A stretch of 64,000 bases of DNA from Micromonospora rhizosphaerae (GTDB lineage: Bacteria; Actinomycetota; Actinomycetes; Mycobacteriales; Micromonosporaceae), in contig NZ_FMHV01000002.1 in NCBI RefSeq assembly GCF_900091465.1, forward strand, positions 2,852,001 to 2,916,000, given 5' to 3'. Positions 49,067-61,224 of the stretch are shown piece after piece (positions within the stretch are counted from its first letter, which is position 1; each line of letters begins with the position of its first letter). Position numbers and translations under genes: made by a program. The notes beneath the pieces are model-generated. The model had not been told where the DNA came from, searched no databases, and saw nothing but the letters and a program-made list of their open reading frames with translations.

Positions 49067-49723
49067 GTGCGGATCCTGCTGGTCGAGGATGACCGTCGGG
49101 TGGCGGCCGCCCTGTCGTCCGCGCTCACCCGCCGCGGATACGAGGTGGAGCACGCCGCCACCGTCGCCGCGGCGCTCTCCGCCGCCCCCTGCGACCTGGT
49201 GCTCCTCGACCTGACCCTGCCCGACGGGGACGGCACCGACCTCTGCCGGGAGCTGCGCCGGCGCAGCAGCCAGCTCGGCATCATCGCGGTGACCGCCCGG
49301 GGCGAGGAACGGGACCGGGTGCTCGGCCTCCGGCTGGGCGCCGACGACTACGTGGTCAAGCCGTTCTCGATGGTGGAGCTCCAGGCCCGGATCGAGGCGG
49401 TGCTCCGGCGCGCCGCGCACACCGTGCCGGAGCGCAACCTGATCGAGGCGGGCCCCGTCCGCATCGACGTGGGCGGCCGGACGGTGAGCGTGGCCGGCCG
49501 ACCGGTCGCGCTCACCCGCAAGGAGTTCGACATCCTGCTCTCCCTCGCCCGGCAGCCCGGGGTGGCCGTGCCGCGCGACCGGATCCTGCTCGACGTCTGG
49601 GGCACCACCTGGGCCGACCGGCACACCGTGGAGGTGCACGTGGGCTCGCTGCGCGGCAAGCTCGGCGACCCCACCCTGGTGGAGACCGTCCGCGGGGTCG
49701 GCTACCGGCTCCGCAGCGAGTGA
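49067..49723 (+). CDS. OmpR-family response regulator
   Basis: 218 aa from GTG 49067, with GGGAG 5 nt upstream; an ATG at 49055 has its GAGGAG directly adjacent and is less likely. The receiver domain has the acidic pair in LLVEDD (8-9), phospho-acceptor D48 in LVLLDLTLPDGDG and the Lys of ADDYVVKPFS. The winged-helix output domain shows VALTRKEFDILLSLARQPGV and RHTVEVHVGSLRGKLG. It is followed after 9 nt by its sensor kinase, and the pair is convergent with a TAXI solute-binding lipoprotein gene. Confidence 0.93.
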   Translation: MRILLVEDDRRVAAALSSALTRRGYEVEHAATVAAALSAAPCDLVLLDLTLPDGDGTDLCRELRRRSSQLGIIAVTARGEERDRVLGLRLGADDYVVKPFSMVELQARIEAVLRRAAHTVPERNLIEAGPVRIDVGGRTVSVAGRPVALTRKEFDILLSLARQPGVAVPRDRILLDVWGTTWADRHTVEVHVGSLRGKLGDPTLVETVRGVGYRLRSE

Positions 49724-49732
49724 GGGGGCCCG

Positions 49733-51208
49733 GTGCGTCGTCGGCTGGTGGTCAGTTACCTGCTGCTGATGGTGCTGGTGCTCATGGCGTTGGAGACGCC
49801 ACTGGCGGCCACCCTGGCCACCCGGGAGACCGACCGCGTCCGCGCCGACCGGCTCGCCGACGCCACCCGCTTCGCCTCGCTGGCCGGGCCGGCGCTGCGC
49901 GGCGGGGTGGTCGGCCCGCTCGACTCGGAGCTCGGCGCGTACGACGAGCTGTACGGCATCGGCGCGGCGGTGGTCGACCGGGACCGCCGCACGGTGACCG
50001 CCTCCGTCAGCTGGGAGGCCGGCCCCGGCACCGAGTCGGCGCTGGCCACCGCGCTGGCCGGGCAACAGTCCAGCGGGCCGGAGTCGGTGTGGCCCTGGAC
50101 GGACGGTCCGGTGGTGGTGGCGGTCCCGATCAACGACGGCGGCGAGGTGCTCGGCGCGGTGATTACCGCCACCCCGCCCGACGCGGTCCGGCGTACCGTC
50201 ACCACCTGGTGGCTGCTGCTCGCGGCGCTCGGCCTGATCGCGGTGCTGGCCTGCATCTCCACCGCGTTCGGGCTGGCCGGGTGGGTGCTGCGCCCGGTCA
50301 CCGAGCTGGACTCGGTGACCCACGAGATCGCCGAGGGTGACCGGCGGGCGCGGGTGCGGCCCCGGCTGGGCCCGCCCGAGCTTCGCCGCCTGGCGGCGAG
50401 CTTCAACAACATGGCGGACGTGGTCTCCGACGTGATGGACCGGCAGCGCGCCTTCGTCGCGCACGCCAGCCACCAGCTGCGCAACCCGCTGACCGCGCTG
50501 CGGCTGCGCGTGGAGGAGCTGGGGCCGAGCCTGACCGACCCGGACGGCCGCACCGAGCACCGGCTGGCGCTGGAGGAGACCGACCGGCTGGCCATGGTGC
50601 TCGACGCGCTGCTCACCCTGGCCCGCGCCGAACGCGAGGAGAATCAGCGGATCACCGTGGACGCGCCCGCGGTGGCCGCCTCCCGGGTGACCGCCTGGCA
50701 GCCGCTGGCCCGGCACCGGTCGGTCACCCTCCGGCTGGCCGCGGTGGACGCCCCCGCGTACGCCCGCACCGTGCCGACCGCCATCGACCAGGCGCTCGAC
50801 GCGTTGATCGACAACGCGGTGAAGTTCAGCGGCGCCGGGGGAGAGGTGACGGTGACCGTCCGGTCGGCCGACGGCGGCACCGCCGTGGAGGTCCGGGACA
50901 CCGGCCCGGGCATGACGCCGAGCCAGCTCGACCAGGCCACCGAGCGGTTCTGGCGGGCCCCGGACGTGCAGAACGTCGACGGCGCCGGGCTGGGGCTCAC
51001 CATCGTCGCGGTGCTGGTGGACGCCTCCGACGGCCGGCTGACCATGCGTCCTGGGGAACCCCGGGGACTGGTCGCCGAGCTGTGGTTCCCCGCCCCGGCA
51101 GGGGACGTCGCGCCGACCGGCGGGCCGGACGGGGAGCCGCCCGCTCCCGGCGTCCTGCCGGAGCCCCGGCCGCCCGCCGCACCGGAACGGCCGGTGGACG
51201 CCCACTAG
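49733..51208 (+). CDS. sensor histidine kinase
   Basis: 491 aa from GTG 49733, with GAGGGGG upstream. TM1 is at residues 5-27 and TM2 at about 158-186, enclosing an extracytoplasmic sensor loop of around 130 aa. A HAMP linker follows, and H247 is the phosphorylated His in AHASHQLRNPLTAL. The ATPase domain has an N-box (DALIDNAVKFSG), VRDTGPGMTPSQ and GAGLGLTIVAVLV. A Pro-rich tail of about 40 residues ends the protein. Its stop codon shares the tetranucleotide CTAG (51205-51208) with the stop of the convergent TAXI gene. The ligand is unknown; the neighbouring binding protein is a candidate sensory partner. Confidence 0.93.
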   Translation: MRRRLVVSYLLLMVLVLMALETPLAATLATRETDRVRADRLADATRFASLAGPALRGGVVGPLDSELGAYDELYGIGAAVVDRDRRTVTASVSWEAGPGTESALATALAGQQSSGPESVWPWTDGPVVVAVPINDGGEVLGAVITATPPDAVRRTVTTWWLLLAALGLIAVLACISTAFGLAGWVLRPVTELDSVTHEIAEGDRRARVRPRLGPPELRRLAASFNNMADVVSDVMDRQRAFVAHASHQLRNPLTALRLRVEELGPSLTDPDGRTEHRLALEETDRLAMVLDALLTLARAEREENQRITVDAPAVAASRVTAWQPLARHRSVTLRLAAVDAPAYARTVPTAIDQALDALIDNAVKFSGAGGEVTVTVRSADGGTAVEVRDTGPGMTPSQLDQATERFWRAPDVQNVDGAGLGLTIVAVLVDASDGRLTMRPGEPRGLVAELWFPAPAGDVAPTGGPDGEPPAPGVLPEPRPPAAPERPVDAH

Positions 51209-52176
51209 GGCTTGCTCGCGCGGTACCAGTCCGCGGCCCCCGGATGCAGCGGCAGCGGGGTGGTGACGATCGCGGCGCGCGGGCTCATCCGGCCGGCCGC
51301 CGGATGCGCCGCGGCCAGTTCCGCCCGCCGTTCCATCAGCAGCCGGGTCACCTCGCGGACCAGCGCCTCCGGCAGGTCGGCGCGGACGATCAGGTAGTTC
51401 GGGTTGGCCACGGTGGTGACCGGCTCCAGGCCGTACACCGAGCGGGAGATGTCCCGGGTCACGTAGACCTCGCCGTAGCCGCGGCGCAGCGGCTCGGTCC
51501 AGTCACCGAGGTCGACGATCCGGATGGCGGTGGCGGCGGCCAGCTCCGCGACGCCGCGTACCGGCAGGCCGCCGGAGAAGAAGAAGGCGTCGATCCGGCC
51601 GGCCCGCAGCGCCGCGACCGAGTCGTCCAGACCGAGGTGCTCCTGCCGCACCTGGTCGCCGCCGAGGCGGGCCACGTCCAGCAGCCGGGTGGCGGTGACC
51701 TCGGTGCCTGAGCCTCGGGCGCCCACCGAGACGCGCCGCCCGCGCAGGTCGTCCAGCGTCCGCACCGGGCCGCCGGCGGTGGTGACCAGGTGCAGCAGGT
51801 CGTCGTAGACCCGGGCCACGGCGAGCACGCCGGGCTGCTGCCGCGGCACGGTCGGCAGCACGTCGGCCTGGGTGAAGCCCAGCTCCGCCTCGGCGGAGGA
51901 GACCAGCCGGACGTTCTGCGCCGAGGCTGCCGTGACCACCACGCTGGCCCGTACCTCGGGCAGTTCCCGGTTGAGGATGGCGGCCAGCGACTGCCCGAAG
52001 GCGTGGTAGACCGCCGTCGGGCTGCCCGTCGCGATCCGGATCGGCACCGGTTGGGACCGTTCCTCCCGGCACGCGCCGAGCCCGGGCAGGACCGCCACCA
52101 GCAGCATGAGCAGCGCCACCGGCCCGGCGGCACGGCGGCGGCCGCGGACAGACCAGCTACGGCTCACGGGCTGCAC
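51205..52176 (-). CDS. TAXI-family TRAP solute-binding lipoprotein
   Basis: 323 aa. A lipoprotein signal (RAAGPVALLMLLVAVLPGLGAC, lipobox LGAC near residue 36) precedes the binding domain. That domain has PIRIATGSPTAVYHAFGQSL, ELGFTQADVLPT, VRTLDDLRGRRVSVGARGSG and the C-terminal LIVRADLPEALVREVTRLL, the standard TAXI pattern. Such proteins bind small carboxylates such as glutamate for TRAP permeases. No TRAP membrane subunit is encoded nearby, so it may work with the adjacent two-component system as an external sensor or with a distant permease. Confidence 0.88.
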   Translation of the reverse strand: MQPVSRSWSVRGRRRAAGPVALLMLLVAVLPGLGACREERSQPVPIRIATGSPTAVYHAFGQSLAAILNRELPEVRASVVVTAASAQNVRLVSSAEAELGFTQADVLPTVPRQQPGVLAVARVYDDLLHLVTTAGGPVRTLDDLRGRRVSVGARGSGTEVTATRLLDVARLGGDQVRQEHLGLDDSVAALRAGRIDAFFFSGGLPVRGVAELAAATAIRIVDLGDWTEPLRRGYGEVYVTRDISRSVYGLEPVTTVANPNYLIVRADLPEALVREVTRLLMERRAELAAAHPAAGRMSPRAAIVTTPLPLHPGAADWYRASKP

Positions 52177-52264
52177 TGTGCGCCGTGCAGCCGCCCGCGC
52201 GCAAGCCCGCGCCCGCGGCGCCCTCCGCCCGCCGCGGGTGACGCCGATCGGCCCGGTCGGCCGA

Positions 52265-52942
52265 TTACGCGCTCTTTGCGACCGGCGCGGGGCCCAGGGC
52301 CGAGCTCGCCAGGATCCGGTCCCGGTGCGGGCCGTGCGCGACGCTCACCACGAAGCAGCCGGCGCCGGGGCGCAGCACCGCCGGGACGTCCAGCAGGGCG
52401 GCCCCGCGGACCAGCACCGCCGCGAGCTCCCGGTCGGCCAGTCGGATGCCGAGGATGTGCCGGCGGACGTGCCGGCCGCCGGCCAGCAGCGCCGAGCGCC
52501 AGGCCGCGGCCGCCAGCCGGGTTCGCCAGATCCGGCGGGCGGTGGAGGCGCCGGGCACCGGGCCGCCGAGCAGCTCCCGGCGGCCCTGTCGCCAGCCCGC
52601 CTCCAGCAGCGTCGCGTACGCCGAGCGGTGCTCGCGGGGCACGTGCAGCCGGTGCAGCTCGTACCGGCGGCGCAGGCCACCGGTGGCCACCTGGTGCTCC
52701 ACCGGCACGTCGAGCCGGGTGAGCAGCTGCCGCATGCGCTGCGCCGCGTCCTCCCGGTTGAACTCGGCGACCCCGCCCCGGTACGTCCCGACGGCGGGCC
52801 GGCGGCCCTCGGTCGCCGGTGGCGGGGTGCAGCGCACCAGGCAGGCGACCTCGAACGCGTCGGCCAGGGTCAGCCAGTCCAGCGGTGGCGGTGTCGACGG
52901 CAGGCGGGGCCGGTCGAGCAGGGTGAGAGGTTCGGAGGCCAT
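52265..52942 (-). CDS. protein of unknown function
   Basis: 225 aa from ATG 52942, with AAGGAG 8 nt upstream. It is basic and lacks a signal peptide or clear membrane span. Segments that look conserved are ATLLEAGWRQGRRELLGG, AAAWRSALLAGGRHVRRHIL and IRLADRELAAVLVRGAALL, which suggest an alpha-helical fold. REDAAQRMRQLLTRLDVPVE near residue 70 may be a helical pair. I know no family with this pattern. It is monocistronic. Confidence 0.65.
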   Translation of the reverse strand: MASEPLTLLDRPRLPSTPPPLDWLTLADAFEVACLVRCTPPPATEGRRPAVGTYRGGVAEFNREDAAQRMRQLLTRLDVPVEHQVATGGLRRRYELHRLHVPREHRSAYATLLEAGWRQGRRELLGGPVPGASTARRIWRTRLAAAAWRSALLAGGRHVRRHILGIRLADRELAAVLVRGAALLDVPAVLRPGAGCFVVSVAHGPHRDRILASSALGPAPVAKSA

Positions 52943-53037
52943 CGGACCGCTCCTTGTCGGCATCGGGGTTCCCATACCGTGACCCCGGCGCCGGTGCGGC
53001 GAAACGGGTGCGCGCCAGCCTTGAGCAAAATTTGCGG

Positions 53038-53835
53038 CTACAGCTCGGTCACCACGACGTCGAGCTGGCGCGGCCGGCTGGTGGCGACCGGCTGCTCCTC
53101 GACCGTGTACTTCAGGTCCCGCAGGGCGCCGATCAGGGCGTCGGCGGTGCGCGGCCGGGCGTCGGCGATGAGCAGGTCCCGGACCAGCCGGCCCTTGGTC
53201 GCCTTGTTGAAGTGGCTGACCACCGAGCGGGTCACCGCCCCGTCGACCTCGCGCTCGTGCAGCACCCGGACGGTCACCGTCCGCCCGGCCAGCTCCCCGC
53301 GCGGGGTCCAGGTGGCCGCGTACGCGCCGGAGCGCAGGTCCAGCACCGGCCGGTCGCCGGACGCCGCCGCCATCGCCGGGGCGAGGGTCCGCCGCCAGTA
53401 CGCCGACAGCGCGCCCACGCCGGGCAGCTTCGCCCCGATCGGGCAGCGGTACGGCGGGATCCGGTCGGTGAGGCGTACCGCGCCCCAGAGGCCGGAGCTG
53501 ATCAGCACGGAGCGGCGGGCCAGCCGGTCCGCCGCCGGCGGCAGCGAGGCCAGGTCGAGCGCCTCGTAGAGCACCCCGGTGTAGATCCGGGCGGCCGGCG
53601 CGGTGGCCGCCTCCCGCAGCCGGGCGTTGCGCCGGAGCTCGCCGCGCTGGCCCTCGCTGAGCCCGAGCGCGGCCCGGGCCGCCGCCTCGTCCGCCCCGGC
53701 GCAGAGCGCGACCAGCGCGGTCAGCACCTCCTCCCGGGCCGGGGTGAGCTCCGGCAGGCAGAGGCGGGACGGGTCGAGCCGCCGCCCGGTGCCGGCGTCG
53801 GCCTTCCCCTCCGAGGGCGGCAGCAGGATGAGCAT
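53038..53835 (-). CDS. yaaA: YaaA family peroxide-stress protein (DUF328)
   Basis: 265 aa, close to E. coli YaaA. The start MLILLPPSEGKADAGTGRRL and the internal VLYEALDLASLPPAA, LISSGLWGAVRLTDRIPPYR and DLRSGAYAATWTPRGELAGR follow the family pattern. VSHFNKATKGRLVRDLL matches the conserved helix near the C-terminus, which binds DNA in the E. coli protein. YaaA reduces free iron during peroxide stress in E. coli; the role in actinobacteria is untested as far as I know. It overlaps no neighbour and lies 21 nt downstream of a GT39-like gene. Confidence 0.93.
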   Translation of the reverse strand: MLILLPPSEGKADAGTGRRLDPSRLCLPELTPAREEVLTALVALCAGADEAAARAALGLSEGQRGELRRNARLREAATAPAARIYTGVLYEALDLASLPPAADRLARRSVLISSGLWGAVRLTDRIPPYRCPIGAKLPGVGALSAYWRRTLAPAMAAASGDRPVLDLRSGAYAATWTPRGELAGRTVTVRVLHEREVDGAVTRSVVSHFNKATKGRLVRDLLIADARPRTADALIGALRDLKYTVEEQPVATSRPRQLDVVVTEL

Positions 53836-53856
53836 CGGATCAGCGTACGGCCCGGC

Positions 53857-55473
53857 TCAGCGCCACGGCCGCACGGCCGTCTCCGGGTGGTACACGCGAT
53901 ATTCGCCGACCTCGGTGACCAGGGCCGCGTCGGCGCGGTCGCCGAGCAGCCGGCGCAGCTCCCGCTCCTCCGACGAACCCGTTTCCAGCACGTAACCCGG
54001 CCGGGCCGCCCGGCCCACCTGGTCCCAGTACGGCTGGTAGCGGTTCTGCCCGGGGCTGAGGTTGCCCTCGAGGACCGCACAGACCACCCTTTCTCCGGTG
54101 TTGAAGATGAGCCGGTTGCAGGTCCAGTAGTCGCCGTACACGTCCCGCAGGCCCACCCGGCGCGTTGCGTCGGCCAGCTCGTGGGCCTGCCGCTCCTCGG
54201 TACGCAGCGAGCGGCTGTCGGCGACGAAGAGGCCGGTGCCCACCAGCGCGGCGGCGGTGAGCCCGGCCAACAGCGCGGTGGCCAGCGTGCCGGCGAGCCG
54301 GCCGACTGCTCCTGTGGTGCCCCGCCAGGCGCGGACCGCCGCCAGCCAGAGCGGCCAGAGCACCGCCGGCAGGGAGATCTGCAGCACCGACAGGTACCGC
54401 GAGTAGGCCAGCGGTTCAACTGCGGCGAGCGGGCTGCGCACGTACGCCAGCAGGGTCAGCGCGGCCCCGGCGATCAGGGCGAGCTGCGCGACCGGCCGGA
54501 GCCGCCCGGCCCGGTCGGCGGCCCGCCGGTACGCGACCAGCGCGAGCACCGCGGCGGCCGCCAGCAGCACCGGGTAGAGCAGGCCGAACCACTGCTGCCA
54601 GCGGGTGCAGCCGGCCGGCGGGCAGAGGCCGGTGGCCAGCGGCACCCCTTCCAGCAGCCCGCCGTGTACCCGGTCCGACCAGGGCGGCACCGGCCCGGGC
54701 TTGGTGCTGATCTCCCGGAGCACCGACAGCGAGTCCCGACCGTCCGGCGCGAGCAGGTTGTCCCGCACCATCGGCGCCACCCCGAGCGCGAACCCGGCCA
54801 CCAGCAGCACTCCCGGCCAGCCCACCAGGTCGCGCGGTGCCGCCCAGACCAGCAGCAGCCCGGCCGCCGCCAGGTACGGCACGATCAACCAGTCGGACCA
54901 GAGCGCCACGCCGGCGAGCAGCCCGAACAGGCCGGTGGCCAGCCAGCGGTGCCGGATCCGGTGTTCCGCGAGCCCCACCGCGATCAGCAGCATCGCCACG
55001 ACCGCCGGCTTCACCTCGGGCCGCCCGCCGACCACGGTGAGCTGGTCCCGGATCACCCGCTCGGAGCCGAGCGCCAGCAGGCCGACGACGAAGGTGGCGA
55101 ACCACGGGGAGCAGAGCCGGCGGGTCAGCCGGTACATCAGCCAGAGGAAGACCGCGTAGAGCGCCAGCAGCGGCAGCCGCAGTACTGGCCAACTCGGCCC
55201 GGCCAGCCGGATGAACGGCGCCGCCAGGTAGGACTCCAGCATCCCCATGTAGTGCTGGCCGTAGAGGAAGATCGGCCGCTCCCGGCCGGCGGCGATGTGC
55301 ATCGCGGCGAGCCCGAAGGTCGCCTCGTCGCTGTTCGAGGTGGGCAGGGTCTGCAGGGCCAGGACCAGTCGGTAGCCGACCCCGACGAGCCCGAGCAGCA
55401 GCGCGACCAGTGCCGGCCGGTCGAGCGCCGGGCGCCACCGTCCCGGGTGCTGCACTGGTGTCGACACGACCAA
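53857..55473 (-). CDS. GT39-like polytopic membrane glycosyltransferase
   Basis: 538 aa with about 10-12 spans. The first periplasmic loop has LPTSNSDEATFGLAAMHIAA with the Asp/Glu pair expected of GT39/ArnT-type dolichyl-phosphate-sugar transferases, followed by IFLYGQHYMGMLESYLAAPF and LRLPLLALYAVFLWLMYRL. A soluble C-terminal segment of about 120 residues contains VYGDYWTCNRLIFNTG. It is not next to the polymer locus. It may glycosylate a lipid or protein from a polyprenyl-phosphate sugar. Substrate unknown. Confidence 0.8.
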   Translation of the reverse strand: MVVSTPVQHPGRWRPALDRPALVALLLGLVGVGYRLVLALQTLPTSNSDEATFGLAAMHIAAGRERPIFLYGQHYMGMLESYLAAPFIRLAGPSWPVLRLPLLALYAVFLWLMYRLTRRLCSPWFATFVVGLLALGSERVIRDQLTVVGGRPEVKPAVVAMLLIAVGLAEHRIRHRWLATGLFGLLAGVALWSDWLIVPYLAAAGLLLVWAAPRDLVGWPGVLLVAGFALGVAPMVRDNLLAPDGRDSLSVLREISTKPGPVPPWSDRVHGGLLEGVPLATGLCPPAGCTRWQQWFGLLYPVLLAAAAVLALVAYRRAADRAGRLRPVAQLALIAGAALTLLAYVRSPLAAVEPLAYSRYLSVLQISLPAVLWPLWLAAVRAWRGTTGAVGRLAGTLATALLAGLTAAALVGTGLFVADSRSLRTEERQAHELADATRRVGLRDVYGDYWTCNRLIFNTGERVVCAVLEGNLSPGQNRYQPYWDQVGRAARPGYVLETGSSEERELRRLLGDRADAALVTEVGEYRVYHPETAVRPWR

Positions 55474-55591
55474 CGCCCCCGTCGTCGTCCCGACCGCAGT
55501 TTTTCACGGCGCCGGCGCGCGGCGGGGTGGATCGGCCGAGCCGGCCGGCTCTCGCGTGGCCGCTTCCGGGCAGGTGTGGCAGGGTGGCACC

Positions 55592-56632
55592 GTGCCACCG
55601 ACACCTGCCGGAGAGCTCGCCGTACCGCAGTTGCACCGGGCCGCGCGGATCGAGGACGCCATCCACAAGATCGTCGAGCATCGGCTGCGGCGCACCGGGT
55701 GGAAGATCAACATCATCGCGTACGCCGGCTACGGCGCGCCCGGCTGGGCGCGGGTGCTCTGCCGGGTGCTGCTCGGCCGGCCGGACACCCGGCAGCGGGC
55801 CCGGCCGGAGAAGGTGCGCGGCTGGCGCAGCTTCGCCACCCTGCCCGCCAAGCACGTCACGGTGACCATCGAGGCCGGCGGCGTACGACACGAGGCGGTC
55901 GCCGACCGCAGCGGCTTCGTCGACACGGTCATCGAGGCCGACTTCGCCCCCGGCTGGGCCCCGGTCCGCCTCAGCGTGCCGGACGCCGAGCCGGTCGAGG
56001 CGCTGGTGCGCATCCTCGACCCGCAGGTCCGGTTCGGCATCCTCTCCGACATCGACGACACGGTGATGGTCACCGCGCTGCCCCGGCCGCTGCTCGCCGC
56101 GTGGAACACCTTCGTCCTCGACGAGCACGCCCGGGCCGCGGTGCCCGGCATGGCGGTGCTCTACGAGCGGCTGGTCACCGCGCACCCCGGCGCGCCCGTC
56201 TTCTACCTCTCCACCGGCGCGTGGAACGTGGCCCCGACGCTCACCCGGTTCCTCTCCCGGCACCTCTACCCGGCCGGACCAGTGCTGCTCACCGACTGGG
56301 GGCCGACGGCCGACCGCTGGTTCCGCAGCGGCCGGGAGCACAAGCGGGCCACCCTGGCCCGGCTGGCCCGGGAGTTCCCGGACGTCAAGTGGCTGCTGAT
56401 CGGCGACGACGGGCAGCACGACCAGGAGATCTACCGCGAGTTCGCCGCCGCGCACCCGGACAACGTGGCCGGGGTGGCCATCCGCCGGCTCTCGCCGACC
56501 CAGTCGGTGCTCGCCGGCAGCCTGCCCGCGCCGGCCGGCCGCCCGTCCGCCGGTCCGGTAGGCCAGAAGTGGCTCTCCGCGCCGGACGGCGCCGGGCTCT
56601 GGCAGCTGCTGCGGAACGCGGGCCTGGTCTGA
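55592..56632 (+). CDS. App1-type phosphatidate phosphatase family protein (DUF2183)
   Basis: 346 aa from GTG 55592, with AGGGTGG 6 nt upstream; other GTGs at 55574 and before are possible. The HAD-like catalytic motif is FGILSDIDDTVMVTALPRP, in the DxDxT/V form. LSTGAWNVAPTLTRFLSRHL, VLLTDWGPTADRWFRSGREH and KWLLIGDDGQHDQEIYREF are the remaining conserved App1 blocks. Yeast App1 dephosphorylates phosphatidic acid; bacterial members are uncharacterised. There is no signal peptide, so it is probably cytoplasmic. Monocistronic. Confidence 0.9.
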   Translation: MPPTPAGELAVPQLHRAARIEDAIHKIVEHRLRRTGWKINIIAYAGYGAPGWARVLCRVLLGRPDTRQRARPEKVRGWRSFATLPAKHVTVTIEAGGVRHEAVADRSGFVDTVIEADFAPGWAPVRLSVPDAEPVEALVRILDPQVRFGILSDIDDTVMVTALPRPLLAAWNTFVLDEHARAAVPGMAVLYERLVTAHPGAPVFYLSTGAWNVAPTLTRFLSRHLYPAGPVLLTDWGPTADRWFRSGREHKRATLARLAREFPDVKWLLIGDDGQHDQEIYREFAAAHPDNVAGVAIRRLSPTQSVLAGSLPAPAGRPSAGPVGQKWLSAPDGAGLWQLLRNAGLV

Positions 56633-56661
56633 GTACGCCGGGCCCCGCCCCGCACACACCG

Positions 56662-56880
56662 TCAGCCGCCGGTGCCCGAATCCGCCACCTGGATCTGGCC
56701 GGCGCGGGCGGCCGCCGCCCGGCGCTGCTGGATGAGGTCGACCACGGCCTGCCGGTTGGCGATCCGGGCGGCCGAGTTGGCGTCCGGGTTCTGTCGCTGG
56801 TTCGCGATGAAGGTCAGGTTGTTGCGCAGGCCCGACGAGCCCGTCGTCCCGCGCCTCTGCCTACGTTGTGTAATGGCCAT
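56662..56880 (-). CDS. small basic protein of unknown function
   Basis: 72 aa from ATG 56880, or 85 aa from an ATG at 56919. It is Gln/Arg/Asn-rich (AITQRRQRRGTTGSSGLRNN; LTFIANQRQNPDANSAARIA) with a helical C-terminal half (NRQAVVDLIQQRRAAAARAG). It has fewer GC-ending codons in the first 15 positions than its neighbours. A perfect 19-bp palindrome lies just upstream. I do not recognise a family; it could be a small regulator, or part of an intergenic element that is not translated. Confidence 0.5.
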   Translation of the reverse strand: MAITQRRQRRGTTGSSGLRNNLTFIANQRQNPDANSAARIANRQAVVDLIQQRRAAAARAGQIQVADSGTGG

Positions 56881-56921
56881 CCCTCGAAGCTGCGGAGGAG
56901 CGAAATGACTGTGAGGCATAA

Positions 56922-56940
56922 ATATGACTCAGAGTCATAT
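56922..56940. promoter_or_regulatory. perfect 19-bp AT-rich palindrome, candidate operator
   Basis: ATATGACTC-A-GAGTCATAT is a perfect dyad in an AT-rich island that is rare in this genome. It lies 42 nt upstream of the small ORF (minus strand) and 60 nt after the glgB stop codon. A further TGACTGTG half-site lies nearby at 56906-56913. Confidence 0.6.
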
Positions 56941-56999
56941 CGCCTCATCAGTTGTCGCTTGCGGGACGCGACCCGCCCGCCCGCAGGGCGGCCTCGCGG

Positions 57000-61186
<4,187 letters not shown>

Positions 61187-61224
61187 CCCGTCAACCTACT
61201 GCGCGAGATCCGTTCCCGCTCGGG

